Assembly (NCBI RefSeq): GCF_003001935.1
Contig: NZ_PVNG01000024.1
Span: 165,920 to 229,919, forward strand
Direction of reading: 5' to 3'
Source of the DNA: Nonomuraea fuscirosea
Lineage (GTDB): Bacteria; Actinomycetota; Actinomycetes; Streptosporangiales; Streptosporangiaceae
DNA: 64,000 nt
Made by a program: the position numbers and the translations under genes. A model generated the notes under the pieces. The model was given only the letters and a program-made list of their open reading frames with translations, made no database searches and was not told the origin of the DNA. Positions 1 through 9,492 of this stretch are shown here, piece by piece; position 1 is the stretch's first letter, and the number at the start of each line of letters is the position of its first letter.

Positions 1-510
1 GTTGTCCTGGAAGAAGCCGTGGTCCGCGTACGGGACCCCGAGCAGCTCGCAGATCACCAGCGACGGCACCGGCAGCGCGAACGCCTCCACCAGGTCCACC
101 GGCTTCGGCCCCGCCAGCAGCTCGTCGATCAGCCGGTCCACGATCCGCCGCACGGCCGGCCGCATGCCCTCGACCCGCCTGACCGTGAACGCGCCCTGCA
201 CCATGCGGCGCAGCCGGGCGTGCTCGGGGTCGTCCATGAGGATGAAGCTGAGCGAGCCCCCGCCGGTGCCGGCGGTGTGGATCGGATAGCCGGGCCGGGT
301 GACGTCGGCGCTGACCTGCGGATGGCCGAGCAGCGCCTTCTGCTCGGCGTGCGTGGTGACGAACCACGGCGTGCTGCCGTCCCACAGCCGCACCTTGGCC
401 AGCGGCCCGTGGCGGCGCAGCTCCCGCAGCTCGGGGGGCGGATCGAACGGGCACGCGGCCGCCCTGACGCCGGGGAACTCCGGAACCGCCTCGTCCACGG
501 TGACCTTCAT
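1..510 (-). CDS. Cytochrome P450, N-terminal part (runs off window start)
   Basis: The minus-strand frame opens with MKVTVDEAVPEFPGVRAAAC at an ATG (508-510) preceded by GGAAGGG and stays open to base 1, giving 170 residues. Seen: the bacterial P450 opening 'CPFDPPPELRELRRHGPLAKV', then 'WFVTTHAEQKALLGHPQVSAD', the heme-contacting 'DDPEHARLRRMV' helix-C region, and 'ELLGVPYADH' before the cut. These match soluble CYP105/CYP107-like actinomycete enzymes (family knowledge). The oxygen-binding AGxDTT, ExxR and Cys heme-ligand motifs lie outside the window. It is transcribed divergently from argG. The substrate cannot be inferred; no redox partner is visible here. Confidence 0.9.
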   Translation of the reverse strand, partial: MKVTVDEAVPEFPGVRAAACPFDPPPELRELRRHGPLAKVRLWDGSTPWFVTTHAEQKALLGHPQVSADVTRPGYPIHTAGTGGGSLSFILMDDPEHARLRRMVQGAFTVRRVEGMRPAVRRIVDRLIDELLAGPKPVDLVEAFALPVPSLVICELLGVPYADHGFFQDN

Positions 511-723
511 CGGTGCCCTTCCTTGACCCTCGGCCTGTCTCGCAGTGACGCCATCTGTCGATCTGAGGCGATATCAGCCAACCAAGCAGGTCGGACCCAG
601 TCAAGCAAGTGACTTAAAGTTTGCCTCCCGGGCCACCCCCGCGCACCGGCGACGCGGCCCGAGGGGTGGCGCTCCTCCCGGACGAGACCTTCGACACACC
701 GGCCCGGTTTCTTGGCCGACCTC

Positions 724-755
724 ATTGAATGGTCATGCAGTCGTATGTATATACT
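724..755 (+). promoter_or_regulatory. argG promoter with ARG-box-like dyad
   Basis: TTGAAT (725-730) and TATACT (750-755) are 19 bp apart; the alternative TATATA at 748-753 gives a 17-bp spacer. TATACT ends 7 nt before GTG 763, the spacing of leaderless actinobacterial genes, and there is no Shine-Dalgarno sequence. The -35 sits in an imperfect dyad, TTGAAT-GGTC-ATGCAG (725-740), resembling the ArgR operator TGAAT-N4-ATTCA. Arginine repression is therefore plausible but inferred. Confidence 0.45.
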
Positions 756-762
756 TCTACTC

Positions 763-2229
763 GTGTCCAAGATGCTCACCTCTCTCCCAGTAGGCGAACG
801 GGTCGGGATCGCCTTCTCCGGCGGCCTCGACACCTCCGTGGCGGTCGCGTGGATGCGCGAGAAGGGTGCGGTGCCCTGTACTTACACCGCCGACATCGGC
901 CAGTACGACGAGCCCGACATCGGCTCGGTGCCCGGTCGCGCCAGCGCGTACGGCGCCGAGATCGCCCGGCTGGTCGACTGCCGGGCGGCCCTGGTGGAGG
1001 AGGGTCTCGCGGCGCTGTCCTGCGGGGCGTTCCACATCCGCTCCGGTGGCCGCACCTACTTCAACACCACCCCGCTCGGCCGGGCCGTCACGGGCACCCT
1101 GCTGGTGCGCGCGATGCTCGACGACGGCGTGCTGATCTGGGGAGACGGCTCCACCTTCAAGGGCAACGACATCGAGCGGTTCTACCGCTACGGCCTGCTC
1201 GCCAACCCGTCGCTGCGCATCTACAAGCCGTGGCTGGACGCCGACTTCGTGCACGAGCTCGGCGGTCGCACGGAGATGTCGGAGTGGCTGCTCGCCCGCG
1301 ACCTGCCCTACCGGGCCAGCACGGAGAAGGCGTACTCGACGGACGCCAACATCTGGGGCGCGACCCACGAGGCCAAGGCCCTTGAGCACCTCGACGCCGG
1401 CATCGAGCTGGTCGAGCCGATCATGGGCGTGCGGTTCTGGGACTCCGAGGTGGAGATCCCGGCCGAGGACGTCACCATCGGCTTCGAGCGCGGCCGGCCG
1501 GTGACCATCAACGGCAAGGAGTTCCCCACCCCCGTCGACCTGGTGCTGGAGGCCAACGCCATCGGCGGCCGGCATGGGCTGGGCATGTCCGACCAGATCG
1601 AGAACCGGGTGATCGAGGCCAAGAGCCGGGGCATCTACGAGGCTCCCGGCATGGCGCTGCTGCACGCCGCCTACGAGCGGCTGGTCAACGCCATCCACAA
1701 CGAGGACACCCTGGCCAGCTACCACAGCGAGGGCCGCAAGCTGGGCCGGCTGCTCTACGAGGGCCGCTGGCTGGACCCGCAGTCGCTGATGCTGCGCGAG
1801 TCGCTGCAGCGCTGGGTCGGCACGGCGGTCACCGGCGAGGTGACACTGCGGCTGCGGCGCGGCGAGGACTACTCCGTCCTGGAGACCTCCGGCCCCGCGT
1901 TCAGCTACCACCCCGACAAGCTGTCCATGGAGCGCACCGAGGACGCCGCGTTCGGGCCGCTCGACCGCATCGGTCAGCTGACCATGCGCAACCTCGACAT
2001 CGCCGACTCGCGCGCCAAGCTGGAGCAGTACGCCGTGGTCGGCATGGTCGGCAGCCCGCACGAGACGCTGCTGGGCGCCACGCAGGTGGCCGCGACCGAC
2101 CTGATCGGCGCGATGCCCGAGGGCGGCGCCGAGGCCATCGCCGCCCGTGGCGAGGTGCCGTCGCCCGGCGACCTGCCCGACGACGAGGAACTGCTCGACC
2201 AGGCCGCGATGGAGCTCGGCACCGACTGA
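763..2229 (+). CDS. argG: Argininosuccinate synthase (E. coli-type, long form)
   Basis: It condenses citrulline and aspartate with ATP to argininosuccinate in cytosolic arginine synthesis. Seen: the PP-loop 'IAFSGGLDTSVAVAWM' near the N-terminus, 'GDGSTFKGNDIERFYRYG', 'KAYSTDANIWGATHEAK', and 'GRHGLGMSDQIENRVIEAKSRGIYEAPG'. These follow the E. coli ArgG subfamily, not the shorter ~400-residue type common in actinobacteria. GTG 763 (VSKMLTSLPVGERVG) is chosen because it aligns with the E. coli N-terminus and is placed for leaderless translation; the frame is open upstream to TTG 712. The 488-residue protein has an acidic tail of about 40 residues beyond the E. coli end. It is monocistronic, closed by a strong terminator. 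Confidence 0.95.
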   Translation: MSKMLTSLPVGERVGIAFSGGLDTSVAVAWMREKGAVPCTYTADIGQYDEPDIGSVPGRASAYGAEIARLVDCRAALVEEGLAALSCGAFHIRSGGRTYFNTTPLGRAVTGTLLVRAMLDDGVLIWGDGSTFKGNDIERFYRYGLLANPSLRIYKPWLDADFVHELGGRTEMSEWLLARDLPYRASTEKAYSTDANIWGATHEAKALEHLDAGIELVEPIMGVRFWDSEVEIPAEDVTIGFERGRPVTINGKEFPTPVDLVLEANAIGGRHGLGMSDQIENRVIEAKSRGIYEAPGMALLHAAYERLVNAIHNEDTLASYHSEGRKLGRLLYEGRWLDPQSLMLRESLQRWVGTAVTGEVTLRLRRGEDYSVLETSGPAFSYHPDKLSMERTEDAAFGPLDRIGQLTMRNLDIADSRAKLEQYAVVGMVGSPHETLLGATQVAATDLIGAMPEGGAEAIAARGEVPSPGDLPDDEELLDQAAMELGTD

Positions 2230-2249
2230 GCCCACCACCGCCTTCCTGG

Positions 2250-2280
2250 AACCGCGCCCCGGCCGCCCCGGGGCGCGGTT
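2250..2280 (+). terminator. argG rho-independent terminator
   Basis: A perfect 13-bp stem, AACCGCGCCCCGG / CCGGGGCGCGGTT, closes a 5-nt loop 20 bp after the argG stop and is followed by TTCTTCTC. Confidence 0.85.
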
Positions 2281-2778
2281 CTTCTCATCCCGACGCCCGC
2301 GCACCGCCGCGAGGCCGCGGCGATCGTCCGCCGGGAGGGCGGGGGTTTCGGCGCCGTGCGGGACCGAGGCGACCGGCGGCGCGATGACCGGATTCCGCCG
2401 CCACGCGGAGCGGTGACGATCTTCGGCGCGCGGAACGGCTTCCGTCCCGCTCGATCCTTGGAACGATCTTCAACCGGCCGGAAAAGGCCGCCGGGCCGTG
2501 ATCAGAGATCACCATTCTGCCACCGAACAACCCTTCTGACCTGGTACGAGACCGGCAGTAAGCTGTCGTTCACCGGCGAATTCGATCAACGCCGGACAGA
2601 TGGCCCCAGACGCGGATCCTTCCCACGATGATTCTGGTAACAAACATTTCCCAAGATAACCGGTCTATCGTGTTGTCATTCACTGGAATTGTTGGAACAT
2701 ATGGTTCGAGTCATCGAGTGAGGTCCATAGATCGCATACCGGAAAAAGGGTAGCGGCGAGGGGAAAGGGGCAACGCTC
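2281..2778. other. Gene-free stretch between argG and the DUF574 gene
   Basis: About 500 bp without a credible reading frame. The right half (2500-2760) is clearly less GC-rich than its surroundings and should hold the promoter of the downstream methyltransferase. It contains the 18-mer ACCCTTCTGACCTGGTAC (2530-2547), which recurs with two mismatches at 4231-4248 upstream of the sulfotransferase. A purine-rich Shine-Dalgarno run (GGGGAAAGGGG, about 2760-2770) precedes ATG 2779. I see no terminator or riboswitch fold. Confidence 0.6.
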
Positions 2779-3612
2779 ATGCATCAGCGTGCTGTCCGAA
2801 ACTTGGCCAAGCTCGAAACCACGCAGGCCAGGATCACCCGCCTTTTCGACGCGGCGGCCGGCGGGAAGAACAACTTCCTGGCCGACAAGGACACGGTGCG
2901 CCATTTCGATCAAGCCACCCCCGCCCTGACGAACGCGGCCCGCGCGGTGCTCGAGTTTCTGTCCCGGATGATTCGCCATCTTGCCACCGTCGAGGGCATC
3001 GACCAATTCATGATCGTCGGCAGTGGCATCCCCAGTGGCCTTCCGGCTGGAAATCGGTTACATGATCTGGCCCGCCGTACCGCCGTCTCGGATCCGCGCG
3101 TCCTGTACGTCGAGAACAATCCGATGGTCGTCGCCATGGCTCAGGCCACCATCGAACCGTTCACCGATCTGGTGCGCGTGGTGGAGGGCGACGCCAGGGA
3201 GATCGACGACGTGCTGCGCGACCACGTGGTGCAGACCTTCCTCGACTGGGACCGCCCCATGGCCGTGCTGCTGCTGTCGGCCTACAGCCTCGACGACGAC
3301 GAGCACGCCCACTACGTGATCAAGCGCCTGCGGCACACCGCTCCCGCCGACAGCTTCCTCGGCCTGCTGCACACCACGTTCGACGGCATCCCGCCGGAGC
3401 TGCTGCCCGCCATCCGCGACATGCTCACGATGACGCTGCCCCATCTCGCCATCCGTTCCCGCGAGGAGGTGGCGGCTCTGCTGGAGGGGCTCGACCTGGT
3501 GGAGCCCGGTCTGGTGTGGGTGCCCGAGTGGCGTCCAGGCGACGGCGACCTCGCCTGCCGCGACGAGCCCAGCTCGTCCGGCAACTTCGGCGCCGTGGCC
3601 CGCATCCCCTGA
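2779..3612 (+). CDS. DUF574-family SAM-dependent methyltransferase
   Basis: This 277-residue protein belongs to the actinomycete-expanded Methyltransf_19 (DUF574) family. Seen: the family start 'ARITRLFDAAAGGKNNFLADKD' (usual form A-R-x-Y-D-x-x-x-G-G-K-x-N), 'FMIVGSGIPSG' (SAM-binding glycine loop), 'RVLYVENNPMVVAMAQ' (acidic residue after beta-2), and 'VVEGDAREIDDVL'. The family is typically present in many copies per streptomycete genome and its substrates are largely unknown. ATG 2779 has a strong purine-rich ribosome site. The histidine usual in related 'YVDNDPVVLAHARALL' segments is replaced here by M/Q. Function beyond methyl transfer is not inferable. Confidence 0.85.
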   Translation: MHQRAVRNLAKLETTQARITRLFDAAAGGKNNFLADKDTVRHFDQATPALTNAARAVLEFLSRMIRHLATVEGIDQFMIVGSGIPSGLPAGNRLHDLARRTAVSDPRVLYVENNPMVVAMAQATIEPFTDLVRVVEGDAREIDDVLRDHVVQTFLDWDRPMAVLLLSAYSLDDDEHAHYVIKRLRHTAPADSFLGLLHTTFDGIPPELLPAIRDMLTMTLPHLAIRSREEVAALLEGLDLVEPGLVWVPEWRPGDGDLACRDEPSSSGNFGAVARIP

Positions 3613-3684
3613 GAATCCGCCCCCTTCCCCGAGAATCTTCCCCTCACGCATTCACAAGAGCGAAGGTGAGCGATTATCGTGGAA

Positions 3685-3700
3685 TTGGGAGCGCTCCCAA
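3685..3700. promoter_or_regulatory. CebR/CelR-type LacI-family operator
   Basis: A perfect 16-bp palindrome, TTGGGAGCGCTCCCAA, contains the exact 14-mer TGGGAGCGCTCCCA bound by the cellobiose-responsive repressors CebR (Streptomyces) and CelR (Thermobifida). It ends 15 bp before ATG 3716, so a bound repressor would block the downstream ATPase gene. No LacI-family gene lies in the window. It lacks a T-tract, so a terminator is unlikely. Confidence 0.6.
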
Positions 3701-3715
3701 AAGCCGAGAGATGTG

Positions 3716-4132
3716 ATGCGTATGGCCCTCCAGCCAGGGTCCCTGTCCGCCCCGCCGGTCCGCACGGTGGAATACCTGCTGCCGTCCGTGCCCGCGGGTG
3801 TGGGCGAGGCCCGCTCCCTCGTCCGCTCCGACCTGACCCATTGGGGCCTCACGCACATCATCGACGACTGTCTGCTCATCGTGAGCGAGCTGGTCACCAA
3901 CGCCGTCCGCCACGGCGGCTCCGCCTACGCCCTGCGCCTGGAGACCCGTGCGGGCCGGCTCTACGGCGAGGTCTTCGACCCCGGCGAGGGCATCCCCGCC
4001 CAGCGCTCCCCCGGCGTGGACTCGCTCTCGGGCCGGGGGCTGCAGATCGTCGCCGCGATCGCCGACGAGTGGGGGGTCACCGCGGCCAACGACGGCAAGG
4101 TCGTCTGGTTCTCGGTGGACTGCGCCGCCTGA
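3716..4132 (+). CDS. RsbW-like anti-sigma / HATPase_c_2 ATP-binding protein
   Basis: A 138-residue GHKL ATPase of the kind that acts as a serine kinase or anti-sigma factor in partner-switching modules. Seen: the N box 'IVSELVTNAVRHGGS', the G1 box 'VFDPGEG', and the G2 box 'SGRGLQIVAAIADEWGV', ending 'KVVWFSVDCAA'. Three in-frame starts are crowded together (GTG 3713, ATG 3716, ATG 3722); GAGAG at 3706-3710 gives 3716 the usual spacing. No sigma factor or STAS partner is adjacent; the nearest STAS protein is at 55627. The CebR-type operator immediately upstream suggests control by sugar supply, which is inference. Confidence 0.85.
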   Translation: MRMALQPGSLSAPPVRTVEYLLPSVPAGVGEARSLVRSDLTHWGLTHIIDDCLLIVSELVTNAVRHGGSAYALRLETRAGRLYGEVFDPGEGIPAQRSPGVDSLSGRGLQIVAAIADEWGVTAANDGKVVWFSVDCAA

Positions 4133-4278
4133 CACCGTCTCAAGCCGCGTCCGCCCCTTGACGCGCTCTCACCCCTCCTGACGTCACAAGTGCGCCGAAA
4201 CCGCCACCTCTGCGTCATTCCGTCCGCACGACCCCTCCGACCTGGTACATCCCACAGGCAATCTCCAGGTAAGCCGGG

Positions 4279-4284
4279 TAATCT
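4279..4284 (+). promoter_or_regulatory. Candidate -10 element of the sulfotransferase (leaderless)
   Basis: TAATCT ends 8 nt before ATG 4293 and no Shine-Dalgarno precedes that start, the layout of a leaderless transcript. No clear -35 is seen. The 18-mer shared with 2530-2547 lies at 4231-4248, about 30 bp upstream. Confidence 0.35.
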
Positions 4285-4292
4285 CCCTCGGC

Positions 4293-5168
4293 ATGAAGTG
4301 GCAGCGCACAATAAACGGCGCGCTGGCCAGGTACACAGGATTCCAGGTCAACCGAGTAGGTAAAGCAGGGCAAGCGGCGGCAACCCCGGCGAAGGTCCCG
4401 GCCAAGCGGCCGGAGACGCCGTTCCGTCCGCCGGCGGATCCCGAGACCGACCGCCTGCTGCGGGCACCGGTGTTCATCATCTCCCCGGTCCGGTCAGGCT
4501 CCACGCTGCTGCGGGCGATGCTCAACGCGCACCCCGACCTGCACGCTCCCCATGAGCTGCACGTGCGCCGGTTGCGGGTGGAATTCGATACCTCGCTGGC
4601 CGAGAGGGCGATGTCCGCCCTCGGACACACCAAGGCCGATCTGGAGCATCTGCTCTGGGATCGGGTGCTCCACCGCGAGCTCGTACGCAGCGGCAAACGT
4701 TTCATCGTCGAGAAGACCCCGGCCAACGCGTTCGCCTACGAACGCCTGTCCGCCTGCTGGCCGGACGCCCGGTTCGTCTTCCTGCTGCGTCACCCCGCCT
4801 CGATCGCGACCTCCTGGCACGAGGCCAGCCCCGACAAGCGCACTCCAGAGGAGGCCGCGGCGGACGCGCTGCGTTACATGAAGGCCGTGCAGCGGGCCCG
4901 CACCGCGCTGCCCGGCCTGACCGTGCGCTACGAGGAGCTGACCGCGGAACCGGAGCGGATCTCCCGCGGCATCTGCGACTTCCTCGGCCTGCCCTGGGCT
5001 CCCGAGCTGCTGTCCTACGGCAGACCCGAGGTGGTGACCAAGGGCCTGGGCGACTGGAAGGACAAGATCCAGTCGGGCACCGTGCAACGGGGCCGCGACC
5101 TGCCCCGGGCGGAGGAGATCCCCGACGGGCTCAAGGCCATGTGCCGGACCTGGGAGTACCTCTCGTGA
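4293..5168 (+). CDS. PAPS-dependent sulfotransferase family protein
   Basis: A 291-residue sulfotransferase-fold protein that would move sulfate from PAPS to a hydroxyl or amino acceptor. Seen: the 5'-phosphosulfate loop 'FIISPVRSGSTLLRAML' (about 60-76), 'RFIVEKTPANAFAYERL', and the 3'-phosphate motif 'ARFVFLLRHPASIATSWHEAS', the order expected for Sulfotransfer_1/3 proteins. The first 50 residues are basic and lack a signal peptide. It overlaps the next gene by GTGA, so the two are translationally coupled. With a glycosyltransferase partner it may decorate a glycan or glycolipid, possibly of the cell envelope; this is inference. Confidence 0.85.
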   Translation: MKWQRTINGALARYTGFQVNRVGKAGQAAATPAKVPAKRPETPFRPPADPETDRLLRAPVFIISPVRSGSTLLRAMLNAHPDLHAPHELHVRRLRVEFDTSLAERAMSALGHTKADLEHLLWDRVLHRELVRSGKRFIVEKTPANAFAYERLSACWPDARFVFLLRHPASIATSWHEASPDKRTPEEAAADALRYMKAVQRARTALPGLTVRYEELTAEPERISRGICDFLGLPWAPELLSYGRPEVVTKGLGDWKDKIQSGTVQRGRDLPRAEEIPDGLKAMCRTWEYLS

Positions 5169-6334
5169 AGATCCGCTACATGCTGCTGCACGCGTACGGG
5201 ATGGGCGGCACCATCCGCACCGTGGTCAACCAGGCGCATGCCATGGCCGAGGCGGGCCACGACGTGGAGATCGTCAGCGTGGTCCGCCGCCGCGACGAGC
5301 CGCAGTTCGCCATCGACCCGCGGGTCCGGCTGTCGGCGCTGGTGGACCAGCGCGACGGCGTCGTCCAGGACTCGCTGGCCAGGAAGGTGTGGCGGCGCGC
5401 CCGCGGCAAGATCGTCCCGTACGGCGAGTTCGCCGCCGAGTACTTCACCGAGCGCGTGGAGGGTGCGGTCATCGACTACGTCTCCTCCCTCGGCGACGGC
5501 GTCCTCGTCACCACGCGCCCGGCGCTCAACCTGATCTCGGCCCGCCGCACGCCGGCGAGCGTGATCCGGGTCGCCCAGGAGCACATGAACCTGGCCTCCT
5601 ACCACGAGGCCGTACGCGAGCAGATCGCCCGCCACTACGGCCGCTTCGACACCATCGCCGTGCTGACCGAGACCAGCCGCAAGGAGTACACCGGCCTCCT
5701 CCCCGGAACGCCGGTGGTGCGCATCCCGAACGCGGTGCACATGGACGACCGCGAGCACAGCCGGCAGCAGAACCCCGTCGTGATCGCCGTCGGCAGGTTG
5801 GTGCCCCAGAAGGGCTTCGACATGCTGATCACCGCCTTCGAGACGGTCGCCCGCGAACATCCCGGGTGGAAGCTGCGCATCTTCGGCACCGGCCCGTCGA
5901 AGGAGCGGTTGCAGGCCCGCATCGACGAGGCCGGGCTGGGGAAACGCGTCCGGCTGATGGGCCGCAGCAACCGCATCCACGACGAGCTGGCCAAGGCGTC
6001 CGTCTACGCGCTCAGCTCGCGGATCGAGGGGCTGCCGATGGCGATGATCGAGGCCATGGGTCACGCCCTGCCGATCGTCGCTTTCGACTGCCCGACCGGG
6101 CCCGCCGACGTGCTGACGCCTGGCAAGGACGGGGTGCTGGTGCCGCCGCGCGACACCGACGCCCTGGCCGCCGCGCTCGGCGACGTGATCGCCGACCGTG
6201 ACCTGCGGGTGCGGATGGGGGCCGCCGCCGCGGAGACGGCCTTCTCCTACACCCCGCAGGTCGTGATGCCGCTCTGGGAGGAGCTGTTCGCGTCGCTGGA
6301 GCACGGGCGCGCGAACGGCTCGAAGGCGGGCTGA
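5165..6334 (+). CDS. GT4-family glycosyltransferase
   Basis: A 389-residue GT-B retaining glycosyltransferase. Seen: an N-terminal 'GMGGTIRTVVNQAHAMAEAGHDVEIVSVV' segment typical of the acceptor domain, then the GT4 domain: 'AVGRLVPQKGFDMLITAF', 'LRIFGTGPSKERLQ', 'VRLMGRSNRIHDEL', and the donor-binding 'ALSSRIEGLPMAMIEAMGHALPIVAFDCPTGPADVL' region with the E-x7-E pattern. GTG 5165 is chosen: it overlaps the sulfotransferase stop and gives the canonical beta-strand 'MKIRYMLLHAYGMGG'. It probably works on the same saccharide acceptor as the sulfotransferase. Donor and acceptor are unknown. Confidence 0.9.
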   Translation: MKIRYMLLHAYGMGGTIRTVVNQAHAMAEAGHDVEIVSVVRRRDEPQFAIDPRVRLSALVDQRDGVVQDSLARKVWRRARGKIVPYGEFAAEYFTERVEGAVIDYVSSLGDGVLVTTRPALNLISARRTPASVIRVAQEHMNLASYHEAVREQIARHYGRFDTIAVLTETSRKEYTGLLPGTPVVRIPNAVHMDDREHSRQQNPVVIAVGRLVPQKGFDMLITAFETVAREHPGWKLRIFGTGPSKERLQARIDEAGLGKRVRLMGRSNRIHDELAKASVYALSSRIEGLPMAMIEAMGHALPIVAFDCPTGPADVLTPGKDGVLVPPRDTDALAAALGDVIADRDLRVRMGAAAAETAFSYTPQVVMPLWEELFASLEHGRANGSKAG

Positions 6335-6339
6335 CCTCG

Positions 6340-6372
6340 GCTGAACCGGCCGGTTCAGCCGGCCGGTTCAGC
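6340..6372. terminator. Bidirectional terminator between convergent genes
   Basis: GCTGAACCGGCCGGTTCAGC (6340-6359) is a perfect 20-bp palindrome. Its right half is repeated immediately (CCGGCCGGTTCAGC, 6359-6372), so two overlapping hairpins can form. It sits between the convergent glycosyltransferase and MltG-like genes and covers the latter's stop codon. There is no T-run. Confidence 0.6.
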
Positions 6373-7270
6373 GCTCGGCGCGTTCGACGAGGTCCGCGTA
6401 CTCCGCCTCGGAGGTGGCGTACTTCAGGGCGCCGGTCTTCGGATCGACGGCGACGAAGTACAGCCAGGGCCCCTGGGCGGGGTGCAGGGCCGCTTTGAGC
6501 GCCGCCGTCCCGGGAGACAGGATCGGACCGGGAGGCAGGCCGCGATGCCGGTAGGTGTTGTACGGCGTCCGCTGCTTGACGTCCTTCAGGGTCGCCCGGG
6601 TGCCGTACTCGCCGAGCCCGTACAGGAGCGGGCTGTCGATCTGCAGATACATGCCGCGATCCAGGCGGTTGCGGATGACGCGCGCCACCTTGGGCATGTC
6701 GGCCTCGGTGGGCGACTCCGCCTGCACGATGCTGGCGATGACGACGAGGTCGAGGGGCGCGGGCCGGGCGTCCAGGCCGAGCCTGGCGGACTCCGTGCGG
6801 AAGCGGGCCACCATCGCGGCGAGGAGCTGCTCGGGGGTGGTGGCGTCGGTGTACTCGTACGTGCCCGGATGGGCGAAGCCCTCCAGCCGGCCCTCGGCGT
6901 AGAGGGGCAGGCCCAGCGCCCGGCCGTCCCGCGCGGCCCGTTCGAAGGACTCGCGCGGTCTGCCGGTCACCCGGGCGAGCCGGCCGAGCAGGTCGGCGAG
7001 ACGGATCCCCTCCTGGACGGTGAACCGGTCCGGCCGCGGTCGCGGCTGCCCGGCCGCCGGCGGGGCCGGCCGGTCCGGCTCCGACAGGGTCCGGACCGCG
7101 ACGGTGCCGCCCGCCGCCAGCACCACGACGGCGGCCGCGGCGGCCAGGGCGACACCCCGCCGGTGCGCGCGGGGCGGGGGCAGCGTGCGCAGGAACCGCT
7201 CGGGGTGCGGTGGCCGCTCCTCGTCCGCCAGTTCGGCGAGGGTCTCGCGGAGCAGGTCCTCGACGTTCAT
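6368..7270 (-). CDS. MltG-domain membrane protein coupled to a SigE-family sigma factor
   Basis: A 300-residue protein. Residues 1-39 are a cytosolic segment (MNVEDLLRETLAELADEE...), 40-59 one membrane helix, and roughly 75-300 an extracellular YceG/MltG domain, the endolytic murein transglycosylase that clips nascent glycan. The catalytic-glutamate motif 'ASIVQAESPTEADMPKVARVIRNRL' (E near 185), 'QIDSPLLYGLG', 'TPYNTYRHRGLPPGPILSPG' and 'LYFVAVDPKTG' are all present. It starts at ATG 7268-7270, overlapping the sigma-factor stop by ATGA. In comparable operons the downstream gene is a membrane regulator with an extracytoplasmic sensor; here the sensor position is taken by an MltG domain. Whether it is enzymatic, regulatory or both is open. 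Confidence 0.85.
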   Translation of the reverse strand: MNVEDLLRETLAELADEERPPHPERFLRTLPPPRAHRRGVALAAAAAVVVLAAGGTVAVRTLSEPDRPAPPAAGQPRPRPDRFTVQEGIRLADLLGRLARVTGRPRESFERAARDGRALGLPLYAEGRLEGFAHPGTYEYTDATTPEQLLAAMVARFRTESARLGLDARPAPLDLVVIASIVQAESPTEADMPKVARVIRNRLDRGMYLQIDSPLLYGLGEYGTRATLKDVKQRTPYNTYRHRGLPPGPILSPGTAALKAALHPAQGPWLYFVAVDPKTGALKYATSEAEYADLVERAER

Positions 7271-7779
7271 CGCAACTCCCTGACAGTGTTCAGCTCGGGG
7301 GCGGACTGCTTCAGCCGCTCCAGCGAGCGGTAGATCTGGCTGCGGACCGAGCCCACCCGCACACCCAGCAGGCGGGCGATCTCGGTCTCCGACATGTCCT
7401 CGAAGTAGCGCAGCACGAGCATGGTCCGCTGCCGCGGTGTCAGCCTGGCCAGCGCCGCCCGCATGGTCAGGCGCAGGTCGGCGCTGTCGGCGTGCCCGTC
7501 GCGCGGCACGTCGGGCTGCTCGGCGGTGCTCAGCTCGACGATCTTGGCGCGGCGCCGCCACCGGCTCACTTGTTCGTGGTACATGGCGCGCCGGACGTAA
7601 CCCTCGATGGCCGCCGGGTCCCGCAGGCCGCGCCAGCGCGCGGCCGTCCTGGCCAGAGCCGACTGCACCAGGTCCTCGGCGGCGTGCCGGTCTCCGGTCA
7701 GCAGGTACGCGGTGCGGAACAGCGCCCCCGACCTGTCGATGATGAACTGCCGGAAGTGCGCCGCAAATCCTGGATCCAC
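7267..7779 (-). CDS. SigE-family ECF RNA polymerase sigma factor
   Basis: A 170-residue sigma-70 group 4 factor of the actinomycete SigE family. Seen: sigma2 'FRQFIIDRSGALFRTAYLLTGDRHAAEDLVQSALARTAARW' and sigma4 'LTPRQRTMLVLRYFEDMSETEIARLLGVRVGSVRSQIYRSLERLK'. The first of a two-gene unit with the MltG-domain protein (ATGA overlap), which is the likely signal or output partner. The cytosolic N-terminus of that partner could hold the sigma factor, although no zinc-finger anti-sigma motif is visible. The start GTG/ATG at 7779 (MDPGFAAHF) fits the family N-terminus. Confidence 0.9.
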   Translation of the reverse strand: MDPGFAAHFRQFIIDRSGALFRTAYLLTGDRHAAEDLVQSALARTAARWRGLRDPAAIEGYVRRAMYHEQVSRWRRRAKIVELSTAEQPDVPRDGHADSADLRLTMRAALARLTPRQRTMLVLRYFEDMSETEIARLLGVRVGSVRSQIYRSLERLKQSAPELNTVRELR

Positions 7780-7854
7780 CCGGTCCTCCTCACGATGTCA
7801 CCGGCAAGGACGCGGCTGGACGGCGAAACTATGCCTCCTGCGGGATATGTCCGC

Positions 7855-9492
<1,638 letters not shown>

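Noticed and set aside
3685..3700. Transcription terminator after the DUF574 gene
   Set aside because: Palindrome without loop or T-tract, placed 70 bp after the stop and matching a known LacI-type operator exactly.
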